DNA from: Acanthaster planci
Taxonomy: Eukaryota > Echinodermata > Asteroidea > Valvatida > Acanthasteridae
DNA: 22,967 nucleotides
Assembly: GCF_001949145.1 (NCBI RefSeq)
Contig: NW_019091661.1
Location: forward strand, 26,269 to 49,235
Direction: 5' to 3'
The position numbers and the translations under genes were made by a program. Under the pieces are notes generated by a model that was not told where the DNA came from, ran no database searches, and saw only the letters and a list, made by a program, of their open reading frames with translations. Positions within the stretch are counted from its first letter, which is position 1. Every line of letters starts with the position of its first letter. Below, piece after piece: positions 1-10,297 of the stretch.

Positions 1-482
1 GATTTCTACGTGACTCAGCTACTGTATTTGAAGTTGGCACAAAGGGCACAATAGTGCCAAAGGTGCCATTAATCTCACAACAACAACAACAACTCCGCAC
101 ACTGATGTGGCCATACATGTACCAATGAAAGATATTCATATACATGTATATACAAAGATATATTCTCCAAGAGAGGGCGCATTGTATTTGAGCAGCACAG
201 TAAGTTGGCGGCACCCAGTAAATGCTCGCTTTTGTGAATTTCTGTCTCAAATCTTGTAAGTATTTTGCCCATTTGGACATGGACCTTGATTGGTATTCTA
301 ATTTAGAGCATAAAACTAATATTTCCTTTTCTGATATATAAGGTTCAGTTAGTAAATTTTATTAGTGATTTTTAACAGAATTTTAAACAATTACGACAAC
401 CCCAAAAGTTGGGCATTTTGGGATTACATACCTCTTGAAAACATGTTAGTTTGCTTTTCAACTGATCACCAGATGGTGATCC
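1..482. other. Non-coding DNA upstream of the decayed repeat gene
   Basis: I see no convincing coding sequence here. There is a short CAA microsatellite at about 77-93 and there are ACATGTA palindromes near 113 and 142. The phrase cacagtaagttggc occurs at about 195 and again near 592 inside the decayed gene. The 65-codon minus-strand frame at 75-272 ends in a leucine run made by the CAA repeat and resembles nothing I know. No terminal inverted repeat that would mark the left end of a mobile unit is visible. Confidence 0.5.
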
Positions 483-3400
483 GTGCAGATCTACATGTAC
501 CATAAAAAATTCCTCTGCAAGCACAAGTTAGTGGAGATCATTCGACGGGTGCTTTCAATCTGCAAAATGAAATGCACCCCTGAGGGGCATCACAGTAAGT
601 TGGCAGGTCTGTTATCTTGTTCAGGGTGTCCACTGATTGATGGTGAAGCATGTCTTATTGCAGCAGAAAACAAAGTTTAGAGGACACTGAACAATGCAGT
701 GAAACAGTCATCTGTGTTATGCACTACAAAGAATCAACTTGTAAACGACCATGAAGCTTGAATGAAATTCCTTCAGAAAGTCAGGGATGACCACAGATCA
801 CAACCTGCTGGCTCTCCGAATCGCCTGGATGCTGTGTGTGATCAAATTCCTGACAGTTTGTCCCCTTCTCATGGTTACGATTGTGACTGCTACCAACGTT
901 GCACTGATAATCTCAGTCGTTTGATTCCTTCTCAGGATATTAACCTGCAGAATGCTCCACAGTTGAGACAGGGTAGGCGTGGCTCTGCCATTTTCTGTAA
1001 CCGTAAGGCGAGGAAGAAGGTGAAGAAAGGAGGAACCAAAACCTGTCAAAGTTTAGAAAAGGAAGCGGTGTAAATGTCCTTAGAGTAGCTCAGGAAAAAC
1101 ATAATCAGAAAGTTCTAGGTAGAATAGGAGGCTTTGATTTATTTGCATGCGCATCCAGTACTTACAGAATCCAGCCAAATGGAGAAGCAAAGATGAGGAT
1201 CATGTCAGGGAGGAAGCCAGAGTTTCTGAAGCCCACAATGTGGCATTCAACAAAGTATACCAGGTGATTTCACAAAAAGTTATCAACAAAACGCAATTGT
1301 CAAGTTGAGCCATCTCAACGCAATATACATTGCTGAGTTACAAACAATCCCTCATGCTAACTCAAATCATCAGAGTGAAAAGCTCAAAGTTAGAATAGAG
1401 AAATGCGAGCACTTCTCAGGTATCATCAGCTTTTGTCCGATAGGAAACGAGGGGAGGTTTAAGTCATACCTGGTCTACAGTAATAAAATGAGTGTTGTGG
1501 AGGCTGTTAAATAAACTACTTGCTGAGATGTTCAGACAAGATAGCAGATGCTGCGGGTGCTCTGAGAGAGGACGTGTTAATGTCATATCAAGCATGTGAT
1601 GAGCTTCATGTGATGAGCTGTTGCCATGGCAGTTGAGAATGCATCGAGCCTTGTGGCCATTAGTATCGTGAGGAATCCAACTTGCCTGTCACATTTCCAC
1701 TCGGACTTCAACAATTTGATGAATTCATAAGTGATCTCAGCGGTGCTGGCTCAGTTCATCGGTCAGATGAGATAATGCTTCAAGAGCGCTACCGCTGATG
1801 GTGTGGAGAATGTTGGTGGTTCTGCACCTCAGGTTACAGAAGTTCTAAGGACATGACAGCGCTCTCTTTCTGCAGTTACTGACACTCTCCCCAATATCAA
1901 TATGGGAAAACTGAAGAGTCCCACATACATCATTCGTCAAACAGCACCAGATGATGGTCCTGAAGAATGCGAGTGAGCCTGCATGCAAAATCTCCTGTGG
2001 ATACTTCTGCAGCTTCACGTGGCAAACACAGAACGTGGCACAGACCATACCAGGTTGGGCTGGATATGTTTCATTGACCGGTGAGAAGCCGTTGCAACTG
2101 ACCACAATCGATTATTTCCCCATAATTTCACAACCAATCACCGAGTATGAGACTGTACTAGAATGTCTCCACAACTCAGAGGATGCAACACGTGAAGTTG
2201 GACAGAAGTATGCGATAACATCATTTGACCTTGGCATCTGCATGAAAGCCTATCCATTGATATTAAGTTCTGCAAACAGATACTTAGACCACATCATTCT
2301 CACTGGATCATTCCATCTGGCATCAGCATATATCTCAATGATTGGCAAGAAGATGGAAGGAACTGGTTTGTCAGATGTTCTTGTTGAGGCCGGACTGATA
2401 TCAGCAGCATCCTTGTTGAGTGTTCTCAATGGGAAGAACTATGCTAGTGCCATCAACTGTCACAAGGAGTGCCCTGGAAGCTCTTGAACGCCTTCTGATT
2501 GACAAGTAATGAAATTGAGGTGTTGTCATCCTTGCCAGATAAGTCCAAAGCTCAGCTTCGTGTTCTTGATTCCACAATTTCACAGGTTGAAACTTCTGCT
2601 TTGAATGACTCACTTCTACATTCGTACTTGAAGGACTACACCGAGTTCAAAGATGGTGATCAAATAGGCAACCTTGGAAAGACAGCACAACTGGGGATTT
2701 CGTACATGGATTACATATGGCTACTGCTTAATCTCATACGGGCTGTCAAAACCAACAACTACACTCTGTACACACAGTGTATGTACCTGACATACTACGC
2801 ACTTGGTGAGTCACCCCGGAGCTACAGATCTCTTGAAGCATGGTGCAGTCAGTGTGGCCCGATCCTTCATCCCTGGCACTAGATGTCCTGTGGACAAGAC
2901 CATAGAGGAAACCTTTATGCGGCACTCTACAGGCCTATCAGAGGTGATGTAAAACAACAAAGGAGAGAGCTAAGTATCTCCAAGCCGCATATGGAACAGC
3001 TGATATGATGAGAGATGGTGAAGGTGATACCAACAAAGGATCGAGTCATCGAGACATCTTGCCAACAGAGATCAAATGAGGAGAAAGCCGAGTCGTTCAG
3101 ACAGTCTCAACATTGGAAAACTTTGTTAACCCATTTGATGTGGCTGACAAAGAAACCTTGGAGTGCATATCATCCGGGGTGTATGCAATACCAGACACAT
3201 GTATTGCTACAGATGTTCTTCATGCAGAGAAAGCAAGTCTTGAGTCAAAGCTGGCATTTATTACTGAGAGACTGCAGAAAGGCACTGGCTTTTTTATCCA
3301 ATCCAGAAACTAAAGCTCAAGACCTTCAGAAGCATGAAGAAGACAGTGAGGTTAAAGACATTGACTAACAAAGAGGTCCAATACGTCCAACAGACCAATA

Positions 3401-4861
3401 TAGCATTCCAACTGCTGGTGAAATCTCAGAAGTTGCTAGGCGACAAACTGAACCTTGCTGAATTGATGACGTACCAGCTGAGGCCTGTCCTCTACAGTCT
3501 TTCACTGGCTGATGGGTTCATGTTCAAAGCTGACAAGTCAAAAGGAATGCACTTGTTGGTGACTGAATGCGAGAATGTGCCATTTTCATCATCCTGAATC
3601 AGACATTGGTGATTGAAGATAGACATGCAGTATTCCATCGCCTCCGTGATCTACCAGGGAAAATTTCTGGGATAGCACTCAAGGTCCTAGAGGAGTCAGT
3701 ACTCAGGTCACCATCAGCATGCATATTTAGCATGGATATGTACTGTACAAATTCTGTTAAAGCGATGGATAGACAGAGGAGAGGTGTTGGAGAGAAGCTC
3801 ATTGTGAGTGGAGGAGAAATGGAACAGCCAAAGGATTGGAAGAATTTTCTGTCTAATGATGAAAACAAGGTTAAGTTTGTGAAAATCTTACCTGACACTT
3901 GGAGTAGCCCATCATCGGCACCAGATCGGGTGCTAGTCCTGGTATTTGAAGGAGTAGTGTACAAGTTGACGTCAACAGGGGATGCCATGACGGTTGATGA
4001 ACTGGAATGTCTCCAATCCAATCAAGAAGAGATGGACACTAGAGTGGTTTTGTGCTGCATGTATGCTAAGGAAATGGGGTATGCGACCGCCAGGGTGAAA
4101 AGTCCCGAAACAGATATACTTTTAAGCCTCCTCCACCATGCCCGTAGACTTGGTGGGCATCAGATATTGTTTGAAACTGGAAAGGGGAGCACAAAGCGTT
4201 GCATTGATTTAACTAACCTTGCAGAATCTTGCAACATTGTGCAAACAGCAGCATCTCAGACTACATGCCTTTTCAGGCTGTGATAGCACAAGTGCTTATA
4301 GATCAAAGGGAAATGTCAAACAATTCAGGCTCTTGCAAAAGCATGAGAAATTCCAGGCTGCACTTGCTGAACTGGGTGAGACCTGGGCCTGTTCTGAGGC
4401 AGTTGTAGCATTGTTGGATGAGTTCACTTGCTTGTTGTATGGGGACAAACATACAAAAACGGTCGATGTCTTGAGACATACTCAGCTTAAATTGCAGAAA
4501 TGTGGTGGAGATGGGAAGCTGAGGCAATCCAAGACGGTAGATTTAGCATCACTGCCACCATGCTGCAGCTCTTTAAAAGAGCACAAAACCAAGTGAATTG
4601 CCAAGTCAGAACATGGAAGCGTGCTCATATTCATAAACCAGATGTACATGTACCAGAAGCAACAAATGGCCACGGATGGATTTTTGAGGATGGTAAGATC
4701 CAGCTGTAGTGGTCGGGGGGGGGAATGTGTTACCTGTAGAAATAATTGACATTCTGAGCACGATAGACCAGGAAGAGGAGAGTGACTCCGAACAAAAGAG
4801 TGACATGGACAGTGATACGGAGGAAGACAGTGACGAGTTGGACAGTGAGAGTGGCTGCTAA
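483..4861 (+). pseudogene. Decayed copy of a large intronless repetitive gene family (FEN1/PIN-like core, 'GCDSTSA' motif)
   Basis: Successive reading frames keep co-linear similarity to a large protein I know as a multi-copy, usually intronless 'uncharacterized protein' in cnidarian, mollusc, echinoderm, amphioxus and fish genomes. Pieces in order: 483-680; 762-1073 (CYQRCTDNLSRL, then FCNRKARKKVKK); 1073-1264 (GGFDLFACAS); 1305-1514 (ISFCPIGNEGRFKSYLVYS); about 1625-1795; 1951-2487 (ITFDL-like ITSFDLGICMKAYP, then IGKKMEGTGLSDVLVEAGL); 2499-2882 (YMDYIWLLLNLIRA); about 2870-2950; 3113-3313 (NFVNPFDVADKETLECISSG); 3334-3597; 3567-4283 (SNQEEMDTR and SPETDILL, the acidic nuclease-like core); 4219-4596 (LHAFSGCDSTSAYRSKGN); 4590-4706 (NGHGWIFEDGK); and about 4722-4861, an acidic Asp/Glu/Ser tail ending at TAA 4859-4861. 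Neighbouring pieces lie in different frames and several contain internal stops, so no full product can be made. I do not see the cysteine-rich CXC tail that some relatives carry. A mobile-element origin is likely but not shown, since I found no termini. Confidence 0.8.
1593..1620 (+). repeat. 14-bp tandem duplication inside the decayed gene
   Basis: The 14-base unit catgtgatgagctt (1593-1606) is followed directly by catgtgatgagctg (1607-1620). Because 14 is not a multiple of three, a duplication of this kind shifts the frame. It lies in the poorly preserved stretch between the 1305-1514 and 1625-1795 pieces and is probably one of the lesions. Confidence 0.7.
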
Positions 4862-5455
4862 TCACCCGAGGATCATTTCATAGAGAGAGCAGCTCAGTCA
4901 GTGTGAATAATACAGGTACATGTAATGTCACAGCAGGTTGAACTATTCAGGTATTCCTTAGGAGAGCACTGACAATATGATATAAAATAGCATTTTGGGG
5001 TAATAACGTGTTTTCGTTTATGAAATGCAGAGGCTTATCTTGGTTACTGCACACATTTCTGGAATGTGTTTATTTTCAAAACCATTATTGGTGTCCACCT
5101 TAAATCATGTGTTCAAACTTCATTGAATGTCTTTCATTGGTCCATGTATGGCCAAAGCCGTGTGTGGAGTTTTGAGAGTCACAAATTTCAACTTCATTGG
5201 AGTATGCCTGACCTTTTGACCTATATTTGCATATCCGTGGGAGGTATCTGTCATTGCTTCATACCATCACACAGGAGACCTAAGTAGCTCTCAAATGACA
5301 CCTAATTTGTCCAAATGTTGGCAGAACTTAAATGTGTGATTTGACCAGTTTCTTTCCCCCTAACCCCAATTTTAAATCAATTTCCTGCATTAATCTCGGG
5401 GTATGGATAATTTGTACCACTTAAATTCATGTTAACATCATTTATCTGATGTAGT
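4862..5455. other. Intergenic DNA between two transposon-like remains
   Basis: This is AT-rich sequence with an ACATGTA word near 4918. The 73-codon plus-strand frame at 5066-5287 resembles nothing I recognise. I found no matching terminal repeats that pair this flank with positions 1-482. Confidence 0.4.
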
Positions 5456-5883
5456 AGGGCCAGGAGCGTAACAACATACCAAGGAAGTCGAGTCGTGGGG
5501 GATGCACGTGGACCCATCGTAGCCCTCGGACTACCAGGAGGATCAATTTCCTACATTTCACCTCCAACAGGTGGCAACATGTCTGACAAAGAGCTTGCAG
5601 TTCCATGCAACATTCCTCAAAAGTTTTCTCCTGGTGACAAATGTATGGTTGATAAGGTTTCAAAATTAAAGGTGAGTTATTGGAGTATGGTGTCGAACTT
5701 ATCCATCCCCAGTTTGTACATAGTGGGCAACCATTCGCTGTGGAAAAGAACAAATTAAGCAAGCAACTTGCACATGCTCGAATTCATGTTGAGCGTGTTA
5801 TTGGTAGGGTACGTGACGTGACTAAAAGTACATGTACATGTATATCAAGTGAGATACAGCACCTGTGTCTCCGCTACATCTAA
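5456..5883 (+). pseudogene. Fragment of a PIF/Harbinger-type (DDE_Tnp_4-like) transposase
   Basis: The frame from about 5456 reads VALGLPGGSISYIS, then GGNMSDKELAV and FSPGDKCMVDKV. After a frame change near 5663-5680 it continues ELLEYGVELIHPQF, then LAHARIHVERVIGRV. The order G-x-I-x-[FY]-I-S, GG-x-x-SDKE, PGD-x-x-x-x-DK, then RIHVER-x-IGR is typical of the C-terminal catalytic half of IS5/Harbinger-like DDE transposases. In that family the SDKE aspartate and the HVER glutamate are the second and third catalytic acids, and both remain. The first catalytic aspartate region, the N-terminal DNA-binding part and the end after the glutamate are missing. With the frameshift this is a dead fragment. 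A 140-bp inverted-repeat element begins only four bases after the frame ends. Confidence 0.7.
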
Positions 5884-5886
5884 TAC

Positions 5887-6028
5887 AGTACCGAAGTGAA
5901 TACGTCACATGCACAATTAGTGTGTAAAAGGCATTAGCGCGACAACCAGCGCATGAACCAACACGCGCGCGTACTCCATTCGTTTGCACTACACTTTCTG
6001 GTTCAGAGTGACGTCACACTTCGGTACT
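5887..6028. mobile_element. 142-bp non-autonomous inverted-repeat element (MITE-like)
   Basis: The left end AGTACCGAAGTG (from 5887) is mirrored by CACTTCGGTACT (to 6028). The pairing continues inward as TACGTCAC on the left against GTGACGTCAC on the right, so about 20 bp match with small differences. The interior is GC-richer with a CGCGCGCGT run and encodes nothing. This is the layout of a miniature inverted-repeat element. No certain target-site duplication can be read. It lies right after the transposase fragment, but I cannot say that transposase moved it. Confidence 0.7.
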
Positions 6029-6048
6029 CTATAGGGCCTGCAGCACAA

Positions 6049-6255
6049 TGTTGTAGTCAAGACCATCACAAGACCAGACACAAGACCATGCACAAGGCCA
6101 GGCACAAGAACAGGCACAAGTAACAGGGTGAACAACGACAAAGGAATGCTTTTGTTGCAATTCATTTGAATAGCTTGCGGCTTGCATTCTGACTGGAGGT
6201 CTTGTGTTGGTCTTGTGTGGTCTTGTGAAGGTCTTAACTGGTCTTCACTACAACA
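6049..6255. mobile_element. 207-bp inverted-repeat element with CAAGACCA subrepeats
   Basis: The left terminus TGTTGTAGTCAAGACC (6049-6064) mirrors GGTCTTCACTACAACA (6240-6255) with a single mismatch. Both ends continue into short tandem repeats: on the left a roughly 10-bp unit of the type ACAAGACCAG (about 6059-6120), and on the right its complement, GGTCTTGTGT (about 6198-6245). The element can therefore fold back along most of its length. Non-autonomous DNA transposons often have such subterminal repeats. It starts 21 bp after the preceding element. Confidence 0.75.
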
Positions 6256-6957
6256 CAGCTGCAGCTACATGTAGGTTTTGTTGTGCTCTTACTAACCTAA
6301 AGAATTCTGTGGTCACAAATTCCAAACTTTCCACAAATAAAAGCACATCCTTCAAAATTAGTCTCAAGATCAATGTTTGTTCATATAATTCGTCTCCAGT
6401 GTAGATAGATCAGCAAAAATCTTGTGGGTGAATATTGCAGTTTTCCAATAGGCATACATGCACTGTATGTCTATTGTAAAAAAAAATAAGTATTTTTAGG
6501 ATGTGTAGCAATTTTTAGGGAATCATGTTGCATTGAGTCACATAATACATGTATGTCCTTTCACTGTTTCCTTGTCCTTACATTATTTTAACAAATGTTG
6601 GATGAGTTATTAGCATACCGGTATATGTTTGTTGATCCTCGCTTCATTAGATTCAGCAGATTGAAACAAGGCTTAGTTGGACACAAGCTGTTGCATTTCT
6701 TTTCCCGGTCTGAAAAACTGGTCCATGCCCATTAAAAAAAGTAAAGCAATGATAACATCAGGCATCCAAAAAATAATGGAAATCAATGACACACTCAGCT
6801 GATCATTTAAGCTCATCATTCTGCATGGTAATTGGTTTATTGATTTCTGTTCAAAAGTAAGGTCTGAAACAGCGCAGGTCTACGTTACTGGTATGTACAT
6901 GTACAAAAATTGTGTAATATCTGCACTTCCATCACAGCTATTTGTGCAACCAAAGTG
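6256..6957. other. Intergenic DNA, no gene seen
   Basis: This is AT-rich sequence with an A run near 6478-6486 and ACATGTA words near 6264, 6547 and 6894. No frame shows a recognisable domain and I see no plausible pair of exon borders. Confidence 0.4.
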
Positions 6958-7292
6958 CATGCCTTCTTGGTGAATTTAGATGTTAGATGGGGATGTTTAT
7001 TCACCTTATATCCTCATTAAAATGGTGAAATTCTTGACCACTTTGTCCATCCACACGATAAAAAAATCAGCTGCATGGACTTTCAATAACTGTCAGCTGT
7101 GTGATAGCTTGACCAATCGCAACCTAGCTCCTATCCTTTCCTTTTGTTTTCCTGTCACCCACGCATAAAATCTGCACTGTGATTAGTCCAACTTGCTTCC
7201 ATTCTAATGACCACTGCTCTATGCAATGACCAACCACAGCTCAGCTGTCATTTGGATGGAGTCAGGACATCTAATTTCACCAAGAAGGCATG
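6958..7292. mobile_element. 335-bp element bounded by 26-bp inverted repeats
   Basis: Positions 6958-6983 (CATGCCTTCTTGGTGAATTT at its start) are mirrored by 7267-7292 (ending AATTTCACCAAGAAGGCATG). The 26-bp arms differ at one or two positions. The interior is non-coding. This length and layout fit a non-autonomous DNA transposon. Flanking bases show no clear target-site duplication, so the exact ends are uncertain. Confidence 0.6.
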
Positions 7293-8268
7293 TATGAAAT
7301 TTGTTTGTACAAATAAACTGGAATAGCCAAGATGTGTTTATGGGAGTTTGTACATGGCTATCTAAGTCTGGACATGTTGGAAGTAGGTTTTACTTGAAAA
7401 GAGGCCAATTTTCTTTGTAGTACATTTTTAATTTCAAACCAGGTGTGCTGGCAACTTTGCGTATCACAGGAAACAGGAATCAGGTATTTTTGTTTCCCAC
7501 AATTTTACCCACTTTCCCTTTCTTTTGCATGTGTCCAGACTACGAGGGTCTTGATAGGCAGTGTTAGTGCCAAAAGCAATCCTGTGAAAGCATTAAAGCG
7601 CCCTCTGTTGTTCACAGACATTTAGGCTGTAATGATGGGATGTCAATGCGGGCATTGCTCGTTTTTTGTCATGAGCCGGGTGGAATGGACGGTGGAGGAA
7701 AAAAGTTTTTTCAACCTCTGCATCTTTCTCCTAGGTTAATATCTTGAAGGAATTGAAGGAAAGAATTTGGAAGCTTCTGTAAGACTAAGAGCTTTGTAAC
7801 CCTTTGCACAAGGACCTTTTGTAAACGTTTAACTAGCGTTTATCATATGTATGGAGTTTTGACAAGTTACGTAGAATTACAATTTGGAAGAGACAGTTGA
7901 AACGTACACAAGCGTGAAATCTTGCTTTTATTTTAGTGCACAGAATAGACTGATATAGCTTCAAAGAACTGCTAGAGCGTTGGAAACTTCTGGGTATACT
8001 TGCAGGCCCAGTCCATTCACTCAATTACCAGATGTACGTGAAGGTGGGCAATAGAGCTAGTACGTTAAGAAGGGCCCATGAACCGATTAAAGGGCACGTG
8101 ATGTAGAGGCAGTTTGCCTAGCTATAGGCCTACATGTACGTCAGATTCTGGAGACAAAGCAAACATTTCCACAACTGTGGAAATTGTAAAAGGGAGAAAT
8201 CTACACATTCACTGAAGTGGTAGGTAGGACGAAATCATAGCTAAAAACTTGCCTGAACTCCCAAGCCA
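7293..8268. other. Intergenic DNA, no gene seen
   Basis: No conserved domain or convincing exon was found on either strand. The word gcgccctctgttgt at about 7596-7610 recurs in shorter form near 8459 and, inverted, near 15005. This suggests pieces of dispersed repeats. Confidence 0.35.
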
Positions 8269-8450
8269 TGACGAAAACAGCCTTGCTTCCGCCCCTTCAA
8301 GTCTAGTACAACGCAGCCAGTTCACATTTGAATTGGAAAACACTGTCGCGGGTCAATGGTGACGAAAACAGCCTTCCTTCCGCCCCTTAAAAACTAGTAC
8401 AACGCAGCCAGTTCACATTTGAATTGGAGAACATTGTCGCGGGTCAATGG
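8269..8450 (+). repeat. Two-copy 91-bp tandem repeat
   Basis: The unit beginning TGACGAAAACAGCCTT at 8269 is repeated head to tail from 8360. Both copies end in CGCGGGTCAATGG (8359 and 8450). The two 91-bp units differ at only a few positions (for example ttcaagtct against ttaaaaact), so the duplication is fairly recent. No reading frame is kept across it. Confidence 0.9.
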
Positions 8451-10297
8451 TGTTGATAGCGCCCTCTTTCGAGCAAGTGCTGTACGCAGACAGCTGTTAT
8501 TTACACAGGAGGGGTCGGGTGGGGTGTTGCCCAACGTTTTCTCCTGTAAAACATTTTTTTAAGAGAAGATGCTTTCGTATCACATTTTTAAGCCAATATC
8601 GTTTGCCCGAGTAGTCTTCATAAACAGTATTAATCATCCTTTTTAAGTAAAATGACAGGTCCGGAAATCTTTGAAGAATGGCGATCATTAAATCTGATAG
8701 AAATCTCCTGATATAAATGAAATGGCCAATTTAAAATGTCAACCCTCTGCTCCACGGTTGAATTTTAACATTTTCTGTTTGTTTCAAAAATCCCACCCCA
8801 TATGAATTATGTCAGTCACTGAAATTTTGTGTTCTTTTTCTAAATTTCTTCCATTTACATTCCCCTGAAAGCTTTTTAAAGCAGTGTTGAATACATTTAA
8901 CCTGCATTTTTGTCAAAAATAAAAAGAAGCATCGAGTGTAGATTTTGTGTCAGTCAAACAGCATGTCCTAATTCTAGCTTGACATCCAGGCAAATCTTTC
9001 TCTGTTACTTAAGCTGTAATTTCCACTGTGGCACAATCATAATTCCCATGAGCGTAAATCCCAGGCGTGAGAGTACAAACCCAAAACTTTTGACCTGGGG
9101 ACAGGACATTTGATCACCCCTCTCCACAGGTTGGCGTTAAGAAATATCCAAATACGTACATCTCCAACAGCCAAAACATTAATGGAGAGCCAAAACTTCA
9201 ATGTCCTGTGCCGATGTTAGTTTAAATATATAACTATTATAATTTCTACAAGATCGAAGCGCTGCGCGAAGAAAACTAGGTGAACAGGTGATCAAGACAT
9301 ACCCAGGAAAATGTACAAGATTAAGAAAGGAACTGAAAAAAAACACAAGTGAGATATTTGCAATTTAATAAATAATTAATCTAAATACATATGCAGTAAG
9401 TGGCTTCTGGCCCAGTCTTTAGAACATGCAGTGCAGAACACTTCATTACCATGTAGCAACTTGTGTATTGATCGTTTAAGCAATGGCAATGTGAGATAAT
9501 CTCAGGATTGTTGGTCATTATCCCCCGTCATAATGTGTATGACTATAATGTATGACTATAGAAATGTTAACTCCCTCCACGAAATTTCGCATGCATTTTT
9601 GATCAAATGGATAAACAAGAATAATTAATTTCAAAAGAATATATACCCAAAATGATAAACGGACATTAATTAAACGAGCAAACTTTGGGGAAAAGGGTCT
9701 CGAGCTAGATCATGTCGGATATACGAACCTCTATTTTAGCGACATTACAAATAATTAATAATGGTTCTTTTTCAAACATACTAGACAGCAATCATCTTTG
9801 CATGGCAAAACAGGTTATCTCACTTGTGTACTTTCAAGGGGGAATGAGAAATGGGAAAATACTGCAATTACTTTCACACGGATTATCAGATTTTTGACTT
9901 GCGCTTTTTTGACTCATACTTTCTTGTAATTCAAAAATCCAACGATGTCGCCAGGGTGTCAACATAACATTTCATGATATTGAATCAAGACTGCATACGT
10001 TTTTACACTTTGCTATGAAATCGACATCAAGGAAAGCTGCAAATGATTCCAGTGAGCAAATAAGTGTAAATAGACATCCTAGGAGCAACGCCAGAAAGTC
10101 CATTAAGGTTGGGTCTTCTTCTAAAACTCTGACAAAGAAACTTATTTTTGGCGTTTCCAATTTAAAAAATAGAAACATACGGGGGAACGGAGTTACCCCA
10201 AGCTCAATCTGTACGTCATTTTACCAAGTTCTAAATTAATCCAAAAGAGCAAATTTCTTAAATAACAGCTCGTTTCCCCTTTATCGTTGTGTGCCTT
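8451..10297. other. Intergenic DNA downstream of the microseminoprotein-like gene
   Basis: I see no gene here. The portion nearest 10297 probably holds the 3' UTR of the minus-strand secreted-protein gene. A GATAAA word lies about 20 bases past its stop on that strand, and I did not find a canonical AATAAA close by. Short frames at 9712-9897 and 10015-10239 have no recognisable content. Confidence 0.35.

Noticed and set aside
3599-4021. 140-codon open frame on the minus strand
   Set aside because: It lies opposite the best-conserved part of the decayed gene and has no recognisable domain.
4482-4865. 127-codon open frame on the minus strand
   Set aside because: It is the complement of the acidic 3' end of the decayed plus-strand gene. 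Its Ser/Cys/Pro bias is explained by that.
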